DNA of 64,000 nucleotides from Oceanicoccus sagamiensis (GCF_002117105.1 NZ_CP019343.1:2480001-2544000); one strand, 5' to 3'; positions 19,086 through 29,446 are shown, counted from the first letter of the stretch. Notes: generated by a model from the sequence alone, not told the origin. Program-made: numbers and translations.

Positions 19086-19830
19086 TCAACAGTTATTGCG
19101 TTATAGCCGACAAATGATGCTGGACGGCTTCGATTACGAGGGGCAGCAGCGCTTGCTGGCGGCCAAAGTATTGATTGTCGGACTGGGTGGGTTGGGTTCG
19201 CCGGTAGCTTTATATCTTGCCGCAGCGGGGGTGGGAGAACTGTGGTTGGCCGACCATGACCATGTTGATCTCAGTAATTTGCAGCGTCAAATTGCCCATG
19301 GGATTAGCGATATTGGCCGCCCTAAAGTGGTTTCAGCCAGCGAGGCTATTGCAGCGCTTAACCCGGATGTAAGCAGCCACTGCGTCAGTGAAAAAATGAC
19401 TGGCCAAATACTGGAAGAGGCTATTGCCCGTGTTGATCTGGTGATTGATGCCAGCGATAACTTTGTCACCCGCTTTGACATTAACCGCGCCTGTGTCGCC
19501 TTTAAAACCCCCTTGGTATCCGGTGCTGCTATTCGCAGTGAAGGCCAGTTGATTGTCTTTGATGCTCGTCATCAGGATAGCCCTTGCTACCGTTGTCTCT
19601 ATGACGACAGCAGTGGCGATGAGCAGCTTAGCTGTTCTGACAGCGGTGTATTGGCCCCTCTGGTTGGCGTTATTGGCTCTATGCAGGCACTGGAGGCGAT
19701 AAAAGTCCTAAGCGGTTTTGGTGATAGCATCGCGGGGCAATTAGTGCTCTATGATGCTAAAACTCTGGACTTTCGTAAGCTCAATGTCCCCAAAAATCCG
19801 GATTGCCCCATCTGCGGCGAGGGCGAATAA
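19078..19830 (+). CDS. moeB: MoeB/ThiF-family adenylyltransferase
   Basis: This E1-like enzyme adenylates the C-terminal Gly-Gly of MoaD (molybdopterin synthase) or a related sulfur carrier. The 250-residue product has RYSRQMMLDGFDYEGQQ, the nucleotide loop IVGLGGLGSPVA and the substrate-contacting NLQRQI. It also has zinc-type Cys pairs (CYRC and CPIC), with no C-terminal rhodanese domain. Following prmC, as in pseudomonads, supports MoeB. ThiF cannot be excluded because no moaD or thiS is in the window. Confidence 0.88.
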   Translation: MDDQQLLRYSRQMMLDGFDYEGQQRLLAAKVLIVGLGGLGSPVALYLAAAGVGELWLADHDHVDLSNLQRQIAHGISDIGRPKVVSASEAIAALNPDVSSHCVSEKMTGQILEEAIARVDLVIDASDNFVTRFDINRACVAFKTPLVSGAAIRSEGQLIVFDARHQDSPCYRCLYDDSSGDEQLSCSDSGVLAPLVGVIGSMQALEAIKVLSGFGDSIAGQLVLYDAKTLDFRKLNVPKNPDCPICGEGE

Positions 19831-19933
19831 TTGACAGTAGCTGCAACTTTGTCTCAATGCATCTGTCCTAGATCGCAATAAGCCCGTTTAATAATATGAT
19901 GCCACACTTTTTGGAATGGATCGGAGTGTTTCT

Positions 19934-20560
19934 ATGAGTTCATTAATAGCAAGCTACAACAGTCTTCACCAGCAACTATTCAACCGCCTCACTGTCCTTG
20001 AAGGTTTTGCCCCGCTCTTACTGCGCCTGTATTTGATTCCCGTATTCTGGATGGCCGGTACCCATAAAATTGATTTAACCACCTTGATGCCCTTTGAAAA
20101 CACCGTGGCCTGGTTTGGCAACCCCGACTGGGGTTTGGGCTTGCCTCTACCAACCTTAATGGCTTTTCTGGCGGGTTGGACTGAAATTCTGGGCGCTATT
20201 TTTCTGGCGGGCGGATTTGCTGTGCGCTGGATATCGATACCCCTGATGGTGACTATGTTAGTGGCAGCATTAACCGCCCATTGGGAATTTGGCTGGCAGG
20301 CGATTGCTGATGCCAGTGCGCCCTTTGCTAATGAGCGCGTCATGGAATCCGTGGATAAATTAAGTGCGGCCAAATCTATTTTGCAGGAGCATGGCAATTA
20401 CGATTGGTTAACGAGTAGCGGCTCTTTTGTCATTCTTAATAGTGGTATTGAGTTTGCGGCCACCTATTTTATTATGCTGTTTGCTTTATTGTTTACTGGA
20501 GGTGGTCGCTATACCAGTATGGATTACTGGCTGCATCGGCGTTTTATGGCTGAGCGGTAA
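19934..20560 (+). CDS. DoxX-family membrane protein
   Basis: A 208-residue integral membrane protein of the DoxX/SURF4-like superfamily, with a first segment carrying LLRLYLIPVFWMAGTHKI and then LMAFLAGWTEILGAIFLAGG, typical of the family. The start at 19934 (GGAG at 19923-19926) is preferred over ATG 19916. Between the third and fourth membrane segments lies a soluble insert of roughly 50 residues, as in HvfX-type members. The hvfA, hvfB and hvfC partners are absent here, so the function is unassigned. Confidence 0.8.
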   Translation: MSSLIASYNSLHQQLFNRLTVLEGFAPLLLRLYLIPVFWMAGTHKIDLTTLMPFENTVAWFGNPDWGLGLPLPTLMAFLAGWTEILGAIFLAGGFAVRWISIPLMVTMLVAALTAHWEFGWQAIADASAPFANERVMESVDKLSAAKSILQEHGNYDWLTSSGSFVILNSGIEFAATYFIMLFALLFTGGGRYTSMDYWLHRRFMAER

Positions 20561-20575
20561 TCATCGCTTGCTGGT

Positions 20576-23500
20576 CTAGCTGTACAGGCTTTTATTCTGA
20601 GTGAACATGGCACTAAAGTCACTCTTGCTGAGTGGGCGGCTAAAGATATAGCCCTGTAGCTCATCGCAGCCAAGGGCCTTGATCAACTTAAGCTGTTCGT
20701 CGGTTTCCACCCCTTCGGCGACAACATTTAAAGATAAGTCGTGGGCCAGTTTGACGATATTGCCGGCAATTTTCAGGTCGGTTTTATCCGATACAATTTC
20801 TGCCACAAATGAACGGTCAATCTTCAGGCTATCGACAGGGAAACGTTTTAAATAGCTGAGCGATGAATAACCGGTACCAAAATCATCCAGTGATAATTTA
20901 ACCCCTAAGGTCTTAAGACGCTGCATTGCGTTGATAGCTTCCTCGGCATTATCAATAATAGCCCCTTCGGTAATTTCCAGTTCCAGGTTTTCTGGTGGTA
21001 TTTTACTGCTGGTCAGCACCGCGCCAATAGTTTCTACCAAATCGCTATGGTTAAACTGAACACCGGAAATATTGACCGCCATACTTTGAAAAGAGGGGTG
21101 GGCTTCGATCCATTCTGCGGCTTGCTGACAGGCCTGCTCCAAAACAAATTCAGTAATTTGCCAGATAATGCCAGTTTCTTCCGCGATAGGAACAAATTCT
21201 GCGGGTGAAATCATGCCGTATTTGCCCGAGTCCCAGCGCAGCAGTGCTTCGGCGCCAACGATTTCACCGGTTTGTAAATTCACCTTGGGTTGGTAGTTGA
21301 GGAATAGCTCCTGCTTATCAAGGGCAACTCTTAGTTCAGACTCCAAATCCATACGGCGAACAATTTTTTCATTAAGCTGTTCGGTATAAAACTGATAATT
21401 ATTGCGCCCTTTGCTTTTGGCGTGATACATCGCGGTATCGGCTTTTCGCAGCAGTTCGCCTGAACTATTGCCGTCACTGGGGAAGAGGGCAATACCAATA
21501 CTGGGGGTGACCAGCAACTTATAGTCATCGACAGTAATATGTTCAGACATTAATTTTATCAGTTCGTCAGCTACTTTAGCGGCGGAGTATGGCGCTGAGA
21601 TATCCTCAACTAAAAGGGCGAATTCATCGCCGCCCAGCCTGGCAACGGTGTCCATTTTTCTGGCGCGGGATTTAAGTCGCTTGCCGACTTCTACTAATAA
21701 CTGGTCGCCAACATCGTGGCCCAGCGAGTCGTTAATATTTTTAAACTGGTCCAGATCGATAAATAGCAGTGCATGTTTTTCATGGGTGCGGTTAGATTTA
21801 TTAATCGCGTGCTGCAAACGTTCCTGGAATAGCGTGCGGTTGGCCAGACCGGTCAGGCTATCGTAGTAGCCCAGTTGTCTGAGTTTTTGCTCATACTTGG
21901 TCCTTTCTGAAATATCCCGGATAGCCACAATCTGCACAGATTGCTGGTTGAAGGTGCCGTTTTTACTGCGGATTTCTACCGTAATGGTCGTGTCTTTATC
22001 ACCAGGCAGTGAAAATTCTACCGCTTCATTATTGGCATTTGAGATATGTTGCAACAGATCAGGCAGGTCGTTTTTATCCATAAAGGATTCGCCGCTACTG
22101 CCAATAAGCTCCGATGGCGAGGCGCAGAGTATGGGGGAGCAGGCCTGGTTGGCGTCGATAATTAGGCAGTCCTGAAAAATCAGGATGGCCTCAAATGTTG
22201 AGTCGGCCAGGTCGCGCCAGCGCTGCTCATTTTCACGGTAGGCCAGATCAGCGAGTTTTTTCTCGGTAATGTCATGCAGTGTACCAATCATTAGACTGGT
22301 TTTTACACCTCTTCTATCTCTGTGGAAGTCCGCCTCAGTCAAGTAGTAGCGAGTGCTGCCATCCGGGTGCTGTAACTTAAATTCAGATTGAAAACCTTCC
22401 TCCAGGTCCTGACCTGAGCCAAAGGATTGTCTGAGTTGTTCTTTTTCTTCCGGGGTTGCCAGCTGCAACAGTTGGTCAAAATTATTGCCGCTGGTCTTGG
22501 GTATGGGGGGGAGTATTTTTTCCGCACTCTCTGAAAAACTAAATTCATTGGTTTCGGTATCCCATGACCAGTCGCCGTAGCGGGCAATGCTTTGGGCCTG
22601 GGTGAGTTGGCGTTCTCGCCTTTTTCTATCATCAACCTCCATGGTCAATTGCTTGTTGATATTATCGATGCTGGAGGTCATTCCACTGGCCCAGGCAATC
22701 ATCTTAAACACGACGCACAGGTTTAGCAGGTTGCTGGTGGTCATGGTGGGGACTGAGCTTTCCGGAATAATGGCAACCACTAACATGGGGATAAAAATAA
22801 ATAAGCTGCCGGCTAAGGGGAATGCCGCAGGGGTATAGCCATTATGTAAACGAATGGCGCAGGCCAGTATTGTGATCAGTGTAGCTATACTGCCAGCGAG
22901 AATGGTGGTGATTTCGGTGGCCGACAATGACCAGGGATAAATAGGGAATACCGCGAGAGCCATAATCGCTGTTGCCAATAGAATCTTATCCAGCAGAGGG
23001 TTATGTTTGGCGAGCATCAGAAAGTTACGAATAAAAAAAGCACTGGCAATAATATTCATCGACGAGCCAAAGATGGTTAAGAAATCTACTAGCTGGCTGC
23101 TGCCGGGAAACAGTACTTTGATAGTGCCCTGACTGGTGGCTGTTTGCAGCGTCACTGCGACCAATACCACCATAAAGTATAAAAAGGTTCGGTCTTTTAA
23201 CGCGATATAGACATTCAGAGTGTAAATAAACAGGGCTAATAAAATGCCATAAATAATACCTAGCTGTTTATCCATACTGCCAAAATAAATGGTCTGGCTA
23301 TGGTCGCTATAAAGCCGGGCTGAAAAGCGAACTCCCGACGTGTTTTCTACCTTGAATAAAAATTTTTGTGTCGTATTGGCTGGCACACTGAGTCGCAGCA
23401 GATTGATCCTTTCCTGGATGTCCCACTGCGGTTTGACGTTTTTATCTCCCGCACGGTCTAGCAGAGTATAGGGAGCGTCGGTGGTCGCGGCTGTTTGTGT

Positions 23501-23884
23501 ATAAAGCTCAATATTGTCCAGCCGGGTATTGTCACACTCCAACCAAAGGTTGAGCGACTTATCGCTAGTGTTAGACAGAGAAAAGCTAAACCAGTAGCTG
23601 CCAGATTCTCGATAAAAACGGTTTTCATTTACCGCCAACGTCTTGAACTGATCACTGGAAAGCTGCGAAACGACCTCCTGCAACGTTAGCTGATTGTCGA
23701 TATCGGTGAGTACCCGAGTATGAGGTAGTAACAAAATATAGGTATTGGGATCATCAGTGACTTCGAGGCCGGGATCACTAACTGCGGAGCTACTGCCAAA
23801 GAACAGGCCGACAGCCATTAGCCAATATAGGGCTATAGGGGCTTTGCGAAGGCAGTCTATAGAGTGGCTGAGCCAGTTCATCAA
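20576..23884 (-). CDS. Large 7TM-DISM / PAS / GGDEF / EAL signalling protein
   Basis: An 1102-residue inner-membrane c-di-GMP protein. In order: signal or anchor helix (about residues 17-35), a periplasmic 7TMR-DISMED2-like domain (to about 200), seven membrane helices (about 205-405), two PAS-like modules (about 435-690), GGDEF and EAL. The cyclase site is intact (ARLGGDEFALL) with an RxxD inhibitory site (RKMD) five residues before it. The EAL domain has all expected motifs: AEALLRW, VNISG, EITEG, DDFGTGYSS, LKIDRSF, AEGVE and QGYIFSRP. Both activities are therefore possible. It is convergent with the DoxX gene and has no obvious operon partner. Confidence 0.95.
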   Translation of the reverse strand: MMNWLSHSIDCLRKAPIALYWLMAVGLFFGSSSAVSDPGLEVTDDPNTYILLLPHTRVLTDIDNQLTLQEVVSQLSSDQFKTLAVNENRFYRESGSYWFSFSLSNTSDKSLNLWLECDNTRLDNIELYTQTAATTDAPYTLLDRAGDKNVKPQWDIQERINLLRLSVPANTTQKFLFKVENTSGVRFSARLYSDHSQTIYFGSMDKQLGIIYGILLALFIYTLNVYIALKDRTFLYFMVVLVAVTLQTATSQGTIKVLFPGSSQLVDFLTIFGSSMNIIASAFFIRNFLMLAKHNPLLDKILLATAIMALAVFPIYPWSLSATEITTILAGSIATLITILACAIRLHNGYTPAAFPLAGSLFIFIPMLVVAIIPESSVPTMTTSNLLNLCVVFKMIAWASGMTSSIDNINKQLTMEVDDRKRRERQLTQAQSIARYGDWSWDTETNEFSFSESAEKILPPIPKTSGNNFDQLLQLATPEEKEQLRQSFGSGQDLEEGFQSEFKLQHPDGSTRYYLTEADFHRDRRGVKTSLMIGTLHDITEKKLADLAYRENEQRWRDLADSTFEAILIFQDCLIIDANQACSPILCASPSELIGSSGESFMDKNDLPDLLQHISNANNEAVEFSLPGDKDTTITVEIRSKNGTFNQQSVQIVAIRDISERTKYEQKLRQLGYYDSLTGLANRTLFQERLQHAINKSNRTHEKHALLFIDLDQFKNINDSLGHDVGDQLLVEVGKRLKSRARKMDTVARLGGDEFALLVEDISAPYSAAKVADELIKLMSEHITVDDYKLLVTPSIGIALFPSDGNSSGELLRKADTAMYHAKSKGRNNYQFYTEQLNEKIVRRMDLESELRVALDKQELFLNYQPKVNLQTGEIVGAEALLRWDSGKYGMISPAEFVPIAEETGIIWQITEFVLEQACQQAAEWIEAHPSFQSMAVNISGVQFNHSDLVETIGAVLTSSKIPPENLELEITEGAIIDNAEEAINAMQRLKTLGVKLSLDDFGTGYSSLSYLKRFPVDSLKIDRSFVAEIVSDKTDLKIAGNIVKLAHDLSLNVVAEGVETDEQLKLIKALGCDELQGYIFSRPLSKSDFSAMFTQNKSLYS

Positions 23885-24157
23885 TTATCTATCCGCTAAA
23901 ACAGACTTGCGCCAATGCCGCTGGACCAAACCCTGTTTTTGCTATTAAGTGATTGTATTTATTGCTTAAATCAATGAATTAAAGATAGCAGAAAGTTGTG
24001 ATTTATCCTGTTATAGCGGGCTTGAGGGTCTGCAATGGCTAGTAATTCACATAAAAAGGCTTGCCGTCAGGATATCTTACCTTTTATGGGCCTGTGCATC
24101 TTCTGGTGGAGAATGGTGTTAGAATGCGCCCCACATTAAATATGAGAGACTAAAGCA

Positions 24158-25534
24158 TTGATAGGCAAGCTTTTTGGTAAGAAGAAAACCACCGCAAATA
24201 GCGGTGAGTCCGCCCCGGCAGATACACAGTCTGACCGTAAACCCTCTGCGTCTAAATCAGGTAATAAGAAGCCTGGGAATCAGCAAAAATCTTCCCGCAG
24301 CAATCGCCGTAATAGAAAGCCCAAGCCAGAGGCTGCTCCATGGACTATTGATCAGTTTCCTGTTCCAGCAATGGAAGGTAAAACCCGTTTCCACGATCTG
24401 GGTCTGGATGAGCGACTAATGCATGGCATTGCCGATTTAGGGTTTGAATACTGCTCTCCCATTCAAGCTGGTGTTTTACCGCAGACATTGCAGGGCCATG
24501 ATGCCATTGGTAAGGCGCAAACCGGCACTGGTAAAACGGCGGCTTTTTTGGTGACCATTATCCAGGACTTGTTATCCAACCCGATTACCGATGAGCGCTA
24601 TGCCGGTGAGCCTCGGGCGCTGATTATTGCACCGACCCGTGAGTTGGTGGTGCAAATTGGTGAAGATGCCAAGAATCTGACCAAATATGCCGGGCTGAAT
24701 GTAGCGACCTTGATTGGTGGTATGGATTACAACAAGCAACTTAATCAGCTAAAGGGGTCGCTGGTCGATATTGTAGTGGCCACGCCGGGTCGCTTATTGG
24801 ACTTTCAAAGCCGCCGCGATTTGTTTTTGGATCAGGTAGAAATTTTGGTCATCGATGAAGCTGACCGGATGCTGGATATGGGTTTTATTCCCCAGGTGCG
24901 TCGCATTGTGCGCAGCACACCCAATAAAGATCATCGCCAAACGCTGTTGTTTAGTGCAACGTTTACCCCTGAAGTATTAAGTCTTACTGAGCAGTGGACT
25001 TATGAGCCCTTCTCGTTGGAAATAGAGCCGGAAAGTGTTGCCACCGATACCGTGGACCAAAAAGTGTATATTGTTGCCGCTGATGAAAAGCTGGCCCTGT
25101 TAAAAAATATCATCAAACTGCCAGAGGCAAAAAGCGTGATTGTTTTTGCCAACCGCCGTGACCAAACCCGCAAGCTTTATGAAGGTCTGCGTAAAGAGGG
25201 TGTTCGCTGTGGTATTTTGTCGGGAGAAATTCCGCAAAATAAACGCTCACAAACTCTGGCACGTTTTAAAGAGGGTGGTATACAGGTTTTAGTTGCTACT
25301 GATGTAGCGGGGCGGGGTATTCATGTTGATGGTATTAGCCATGTGGTTAATTACACATTGCCTGAAGACCCGGAAGACTATGTTCACCGTATTGGTCGTA
25401 CCGGCAGAGCTGGGGCGACAGGTACTTCTATCAGCTTTGCCTGTGAAGATGATGCCTTTTTACTGGCACCCTTAGAAGAGATGTTAGGTAATAAACTTCC
25501 TTGTGAGCAACCGCCTCTGGAGCTTTTGAGTTAG
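24158..25534 (+). CDS. rhlB: DEAD-box RNA helicase, RhlB-like
   Basis: An ATP-dependent RNA helicase of 458 residues. A basic, low-complexity N-terminal extension (about residues 8-60, rich in Lys/Arg/Ser) precedes the core. The core has the Q motif region CSPIQAG, Walker [14 protein letters not shown], the DEAD box in [12 protein letters not shown], and [10 protein letters not shown]. The basic extension resembles pseudomonad RhlB. Translation appears to begin at TTG 24158, preceded by GAGAG, as no ATG is available upstream of the conserved region. The 270-bp gap before it holds no other gene that I can see. Confidence 0.88.
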   Translation: MIGKLFGKKKTTANSGESAPADTQSDRKPSASKSGNKKPGNQQKSSRSNRRNRKPKPEAAPWTIDQFPVPAMEGKTRFHDLGLDERLMHGIADLGFEYCSPIQAGVLPQTLQGHDAIGKAQTGTGKTAAFLVTIIQDLLSNPITDERYAGEPRALIIAPTRELVVQIGEDAKNLTKYAGLNVATLIGGMDYNKQLNQLKGSLVDIVVATPGRLLDFQSRRDLFLDQVEILVIDEADRMLDMGFIPQVRRIVRSTPNKDHRQTLLFSATFTPEVLSLTEQWTYEPFSLEIEPESVATDTVDQKVYIVAADEKLALLKNIIKLPEAKSVIVFANRRDQTRKLYEGLRKEGVRCGILSGEIPQNKRSQTLARFKEGGIQVLVATDVAGRGIHVDGISHVVNYTLPEDPEDYVHRIGRTGRAGATGTSISFACEDDAFLLAPLEEMLGNKLPCEQPPLELLS

Positions 25535-25659
25535 CCGGTATTTCTGCGAAGGCGTGTTATTTTTTGTGGCACATAGTTTTATGTGGTTAGAGGTGTGGTA
25601 ATGCCATATCTTGACGGTAGGCAATGGAGTGGGCGAGGCCTTCAAGTTCTCGCATTATT

Positions 25660-25727
25660 GTAGGGTGGATTATAATCCACCAAACCCACACAGAAGCGGT
25701 CATCACCGGTGGATTACAATCCACCCT
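25660..25727. repeat. Nested palindromic repeat, copy 2
   Basis: Same element as at 9493 and 50318: GTAGGGTGGATT-AT-AATCCACC (25660-25681) and GGTGGATT-AC-AATCCACCCT (25708-25727), separated by 26 bp. The outer end of the second arm has diverged (CTGGG in place of CTAC). It lies between the convergent helicase and cysZ genes, where it could also act as a bidirectional transcription barrier. Confidence 0.88.
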
Positions 25728-25789
25728 GGGCGCCAAATCAATAAACCACATATTATTTATCCCGCACAACCATGCGAAAAAACGGTAAT

Positions 25790-26545
25790 CTAGCTTGCCG
25801 TTTTCACGGCAACCTCCGTTTTCATTTCTCTCGCCCAATAAGCCGTAGCGCCACAGACCGCGGCGGGCATAATAATTAAGTTGACCAGCGGAATCATGGT
25901 TCCCACCATCACACTGGCACCAAAACCGGTAGAGGTAAGCCGCATCACTTTGATTCTTTGCTTCATATCACCAAAGCTCACCTGATGATTATCCATAGGG
26001 TAGTCGCAGTATTGAATAACCATCATCCATGCCCCTAATAAAAACCAGAGTAGTGGTGAAATTGCATTGATTAAGGGAATAAAACTAATAATCAATACCA
26101 GCAATGCCAGTGGGATATAGTAGACCAGCTTGGCCAGTTCTCGGCCTATACTTTTGGGAAAAGATAATACGGCCTGGCCGATAGTTTCAAAACCGGGAAC
26201 CTCCTTGCCCGTTAATAACTCTTCCGTTTTTTCGGCTAACAAACCATTAAAGGGTGAAGCAATAATATTGGCAATCACGCTAAAGGTGTACATCACCACC
26301 GTCAAAATAAGTAGCACCGCCATTGGCCATAATATCCAGCGAATAAAAGACAGCCAATCCGGCACCCATTCCATGGCCGCTTCAATCCAGCCGCTAAATT
26401 GCGCAATCGTCAGGTTGATTAACAGAGAAAAAATAACAATATTGATCAGCAGAGGTATCAGGACAAAAAGTCGCAGCCCCGGCTGAGTAATTAAGCGAAA
26501 GCCTTCTAACAAATAATTAAAGCCTGTGACTGGGTTACCTTTCAT
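25790..26545 (-). CDS. cysZ: Sulfate transporter CysZ / EI24-family membrane protein
   Basis: CysZ mediates sulfate uptake for cysteine synthesis. The 251-residue product starts GNPVTGFNYLLEGFRLITQPGLR, matching the family N terminus, and has about four hydrophobic segments (near residues 25-45, 70-95, 145-165 and 215-235) with the FPKSIGRELAKLVYYIPLAL stretch. A small Cys-rich gene lies 11 nt upstream on the same strand and is probably cotranscribed. Confidence 0.88.
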   Translation of the reverse strand: MKGNPVTGFNYLLEGFRLITQPGLRLFVLIPLLINIVIFSLLINLTIAQFSGWIEAAMEWVPDWLSFIRWILWPMAVLLILTVVMYTFSVIANIIASPFNGLLAEKTEELLTGKEVPGFETIGQAVLSFPKSIGRELAKLVYYIPLALLVLIISFIPLINAISPLLWFLLGAWMMVIQYCDYPMDNHQVSFGDMKQRIKVMRLTSTGFGASVMVGTMIPLVNLIIMPAAVCGATAYWAREMKTEVAVKTAS

Positions 26546-26556
26546 AGCAGTTCCCT

Positions 26557-26775
26557 TTAAATTTCTTGAGCCAGTGCATTAGCGCGTTGCGCACAGTTTT
26601 GGCAGATACAATAGCGGTCTTTATTTTGGCTATTGGCCTGGTCGATCAGCTGCTGGGGTATATTGACTTCTCTGCACCAGCAGTCGCTGGCATTTGGCTG
26701 GTCCGCCATTGCGCAAAGGTTGGTGTCGCCACAGATGGGGCAGGTTGAGGGCGATGCTGTCAAAGTGTTGCTCAT
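26557..26775 (-). CDS. Small cysteine-rich CWC-motif protein
   Basis: A 72-residue protein with eight Cys, including CPICGD, the CWCR motif, and a CICQNCAQR pair. It resembles the cysteine-rich CWC family of unknown function. The spaced CxxC pairs suggest one or two zinc sites. It precedes cysZ by 11 nt on the same strand, which suggests co-expression with sulfate uptake. Any functional link is inference. Confidence 0.75.
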   Translation of the reverse strand: MSNTLTASPSTCPICGDTNLCAMADQPNASDCWCREVNIPQQLIDQANSQNKDRYCICQNCAQRANALAQEI

Positions 26776-26940
26776 AAAAATACCACGGCTGGCATATTGT
26801 CAGGCTATTGTAGGGGTTTTAACGCTGCTGTCGATAGCCGATTGAGTGGGGCTTGTTGCTTAGGCATTGCGCCACCTTGACTCTCGGGCGTACTATTCAT
26901 CTTCTGGAAACACAGTAATGAAAACTCTGGTAAAAAGACC

Positions 26941-28098
26941 ATGACTGACAAGATTGCCGGCTATAACGGCCTGACCCAAACCGAAGCCACGCTGCCTGCG
27001 GCTTATTATCTGGATGCTGCGCATTATGAGCGTGAGTTGGCGGCTATCTGGTACCGTAACTGGGTCTATGTCTGCCGCGCAGACGAACTGCAACAGCCCC
27101 GCGCTTTTAGAACTCTGGAGATCGGTTCGCAAAATATTTTAGTATTGCGGGACGATCAGGGGGAGTTACAGGCTTTCCATAATACCTGCCGTCATCGCGG
27201 CTCTATTCTCTGCACCGAGACCGAAGGTACGTTGCGCTCCCGCTCTTTGGTCTGCCCTTACCATAGCTGGTCTTATTCTCTGCAGGGGGAATTGCAGCGA
27301 ACGCCTTCCAAGCATACCCCTGACGATTTTAATAAGGCGGACTACCCACTTTATGATGTGGCGGTGATCGATTGGCAGGGTTTTGTATTTGTTAATCTGG
27401 AGGGCAGCAATGCCATACCTTTTGAGCAGTCCCTGCAAGAAGACAATGCCAATCTTGATAATTGGCCCTTGGCGGAGTTAAAGCTGGGGCATGTTTATAA
27501 AAAAACCATGGACTGTAACTGGAAAATATTCTGGGAAAATTTTAACGAGTGCCTGCATTGCCCATCGGTGCATCCAGAACTTAGCAAGCTGGTACCTATT
27601 TATAGCCGGGCATTTATGGAGGCTCAGGACGACCCCAACTGGGCCGAACATCAAGGCAGTGATGACCCCAGGCTGGTGGGAGGTATGAGCCCGGAGGCCC
27701 AGACCTGGAGCTTTGATGGTCAGCCCTCCGGTGAGACCTTTGCCGGCCTGACGGATGAGCAGCGTCAAGTCGCCTATCACTATGTGGTAAGCAAACCCTC
27801 AGTGTTTATCGTTGCCCATATCGACTATGTGCGTATTGTCCGGCTGCTGCCACTGGGGCCTGAGAAAACAGAGATTCAGGCGCAGTGGTTATTTAGCGAG
27901 GCTAATTTGGCTGATGACAATGTTGATATAGAGCGGGTGGCGGAATTTGCCAAATTGGTAATGGATCAGGATGCCAGGGTCTCTGAAATTAACCAGAAAG
28001 GACTGCGTTCGATCAAGCACCAACAGGGGGTCCTAATGGCGGAGGAATATGCCGTTCACGACTTCCAAAACTGGGTGCGCCAGCAATTAGAGGATTAA
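26941..28098 (+). CDS. Rieske-type ring-hydroxylating oxygenase, alpha subunit
   Basis: A 385-residue oxygenase with an N-terminal Rieske [2Fe-2S] domain (CRHRGS and CPYHSWSY ligands) and a C-terminal catalytic domain with mononuclear iron ligands in NECLHCPSVHPEL, plus a later Asp (probably in MDQDARV). The sequence is closer in feel to GbcA/CntA-type demethylases and monooxygenases than to classic aromatic dioxygenases, but the substrate cannot be read from sequence. No ferredoxin reductase or beta subunit is adjacent, so it must use an electron donor encoded elsewhere. Confidence 0.9.
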   Translation: MTDKIAGYNGLTQTEATLPAAYYLDAAHYERELAAIWYRNWVYVCRADELQQPRAFRTLEIGSQNILVLRDDQGELQAFHNTCRHRGSILCTETEGTLRSRSLVCPYHSWSYSLQGELQRTPSKHTPDDFNKADYPLYDVAVIDWQGFVFVNLEGSNAIPFEQSLQEDNANLDNWPLAELKLGHVYKKTMDCNWKIFWENFNECLHCPSVHPELSKLVPIYSRAFMEAQDDPNWAEHQGSDDPRLVGGMSPEAQTWSFDGQPSGETFAGLTDEQRQVAYHYVVSKPSVFIVAHIDYVRIVRLLPLGPEKTEIQAQWLFSEANLADDNVDIERVAEFAKLVMDQDARVSEINQKGLRSIKHQQGVLMAEEYAVHDFQNWVRQQLED

Positions 28099-28123
28099 AG
28101 CCCGCTAGCGGGACTATTACGGG

Positions 28124-28152
28124 TTATGGCACGCCATCCCTTCAGGTATAAT
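28124..28152 (+). promoter_or_regulatory. Candidate sigma-70 promoter for proA-nadD
   Basis: A perfect -10 hexamer TATAAT at 28147-28152 lies 17 bp after a weak -35-like TTATGG at 28124-28129. Transcription would begin near 28159, which fits a proA start at 28187 and argues against the ATG at 28151 that overlaps the -10. A 12-bp palindrome, CCCGCTAGCGGG (28101-28112), just upstream may end the preceding oxygenase transcript. Confidence 0.4.
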
Positions 28153-28186
28153 GCCGCCATTAATCAATGATCGAGTTTGGCAGGTG

Positions 28187-29443
28187 ATGGACGTAAAGCA
28201 ATATATGGCTGACGTTGGGCGTAAGGCCCGGCAGGCTTCAAGGGCAATGGCAGCGGCGGAAACCGGTGTTAAAAATCAGGCCCTGATAGCAACCGCGGCG
28301 GCGATAGAATCATCCCGGGCGGCTTTAATGGCGGCCAATAAAAAAGATATGGATAACGGTGCAGCCAATGGGCTGGAGGCCTCCCTGCTGGATCGTCTGG
28401 AATTAACCGATGCCCGTATCGATACCATGATCGAAGGCCTGCATCAGGTCGCCTCCCTGACTGACCCTGTCGGCGAAATCTCCGATTTAAGCTATCGCCC
28501 CAGTGGTATTCAGGTAGGTTCCATGCGTGTGCCTTTGGGGGTTATTGGCATTATTTATGAGTCTCGCCCTAACGTGACGGTTGAGGCGGCTAGCCTATGC
28601 CTGAAATCAGGCAATGCCACAATTTTGCGCGGTGGCTCAGAGGCGATTCATTCCAATCAGGCCATTGCCACCTGTATCGAGCAGGGCTTAAAGGCGGCAT
28701 CACTGCCTGCCGAAGCCGTGCAAGTGATAGAAACCACAGACCGCGCAGCGGTAGGTGAGCTGATTACCATGCCAGAATTTGTCGATGTGGTAGTGCCCCG
28801 CGGCGGTAAGGGCTTGATTGAGCGTATTTCCAAAGATGCTACGGTTACGGTAATTAAGCATCTGGATGGTATTTGCCATGTCTATATCGATGATCAGGCT
28901 GATGCAGATAAAGCGTATGATATTGCCATTAATTCCAAAACCCATCGCTATGGCACCTGCAATACGATGGAAACCCTGCTGGTTGCCGAGGCGGTTGCGG
29001 CTGATATTCTCCCACGTCTGGCAGAGGGCTATGGCAAAGCCGGTGTTGAATTGCGTGGCTGTGCTCAAACCTGTGCCATTTTGCCTGCCGCCATAGCGGC
29101 GACAGAAGAAGACTGGAGCACCGAGTATCTGGCGCCTATTTTGTCGATTAAAGTCGTGGCCGGTTTAGATCAAGCCATAGAGCATATCAATCAGTACAGC
29201 TCACAACATACCGATACGATTGTGTCTGAAAATTATAGCCGTGGCCGGCGTTTTATTCGCGAAGTGGATTCCAGTTCGGTGATGATCAATGCCTCAACCC
29301 GCTTTGCCGATGGTTTTGAGTATGGCCTGGGTGCTGAGATCGGTATTTCGACGGACAAAATTCATGCCCGTGGCCCTGTTGGGCTGGAAGGTTTAACCTC
29401 ACAGAAATATGTGGTGTTAGGCGATGGTCAGGTGCGCCGCTAA
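28187..29443 (+). CDS. proA: Gamma-glutamyl phosphate reductase
   Basis: ProA reduces gamma-glutamyl phosphate to glutamate semialdehyde with NADPH in proline synthesis. The 418-residue product from ATG 28187 aligns with the usual family N terminus ([17 protein letters not shown]). The open frame runs 12 codons further upstream to ATG 28151, but that codon overlaps a likely -10 box. Motifs include [25 protein letters not shown] and the catalytic Cys in [13 protein letters not shown]. nadD follows after 3 nt. Confidence 0.96.
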   Translation: MDVKQYMADVGRKARQASRAMAAAETGVKNQALIATAAAIESSRAALMAANKKDMDNGAANGLEASLLDRLELTDARIDTMIEGLHQVASLTDPVGEISDLSYRPSGIQVGSMRVPLGVIGIIYESRPNVTVEAASLCLKSGNATILRGGSEAIHSNQAIATCIEQGLKAASLPAEAVQVIETTDRAAVGELITMPEFVDVVVPRGGKGLIERISKDATVTVIKHLDGICHVYIDDQADADKAYDIAINSKTHRYGTCNTMETLLVAEAVAADILPRLAEGYGKAGVELRGCAQTCAILPAAIAATEEDWSTEYLAPILSIKVVAGLDQAIEHINQYSSQHTDTIVSENYSRGRRFIREVDSSSVMINASTRFADGFEYGLGAEIGISTDKIHARGPVGLEGLTSQKYVVLGDGQVRR

Positions 29444-29446
29444 ACA

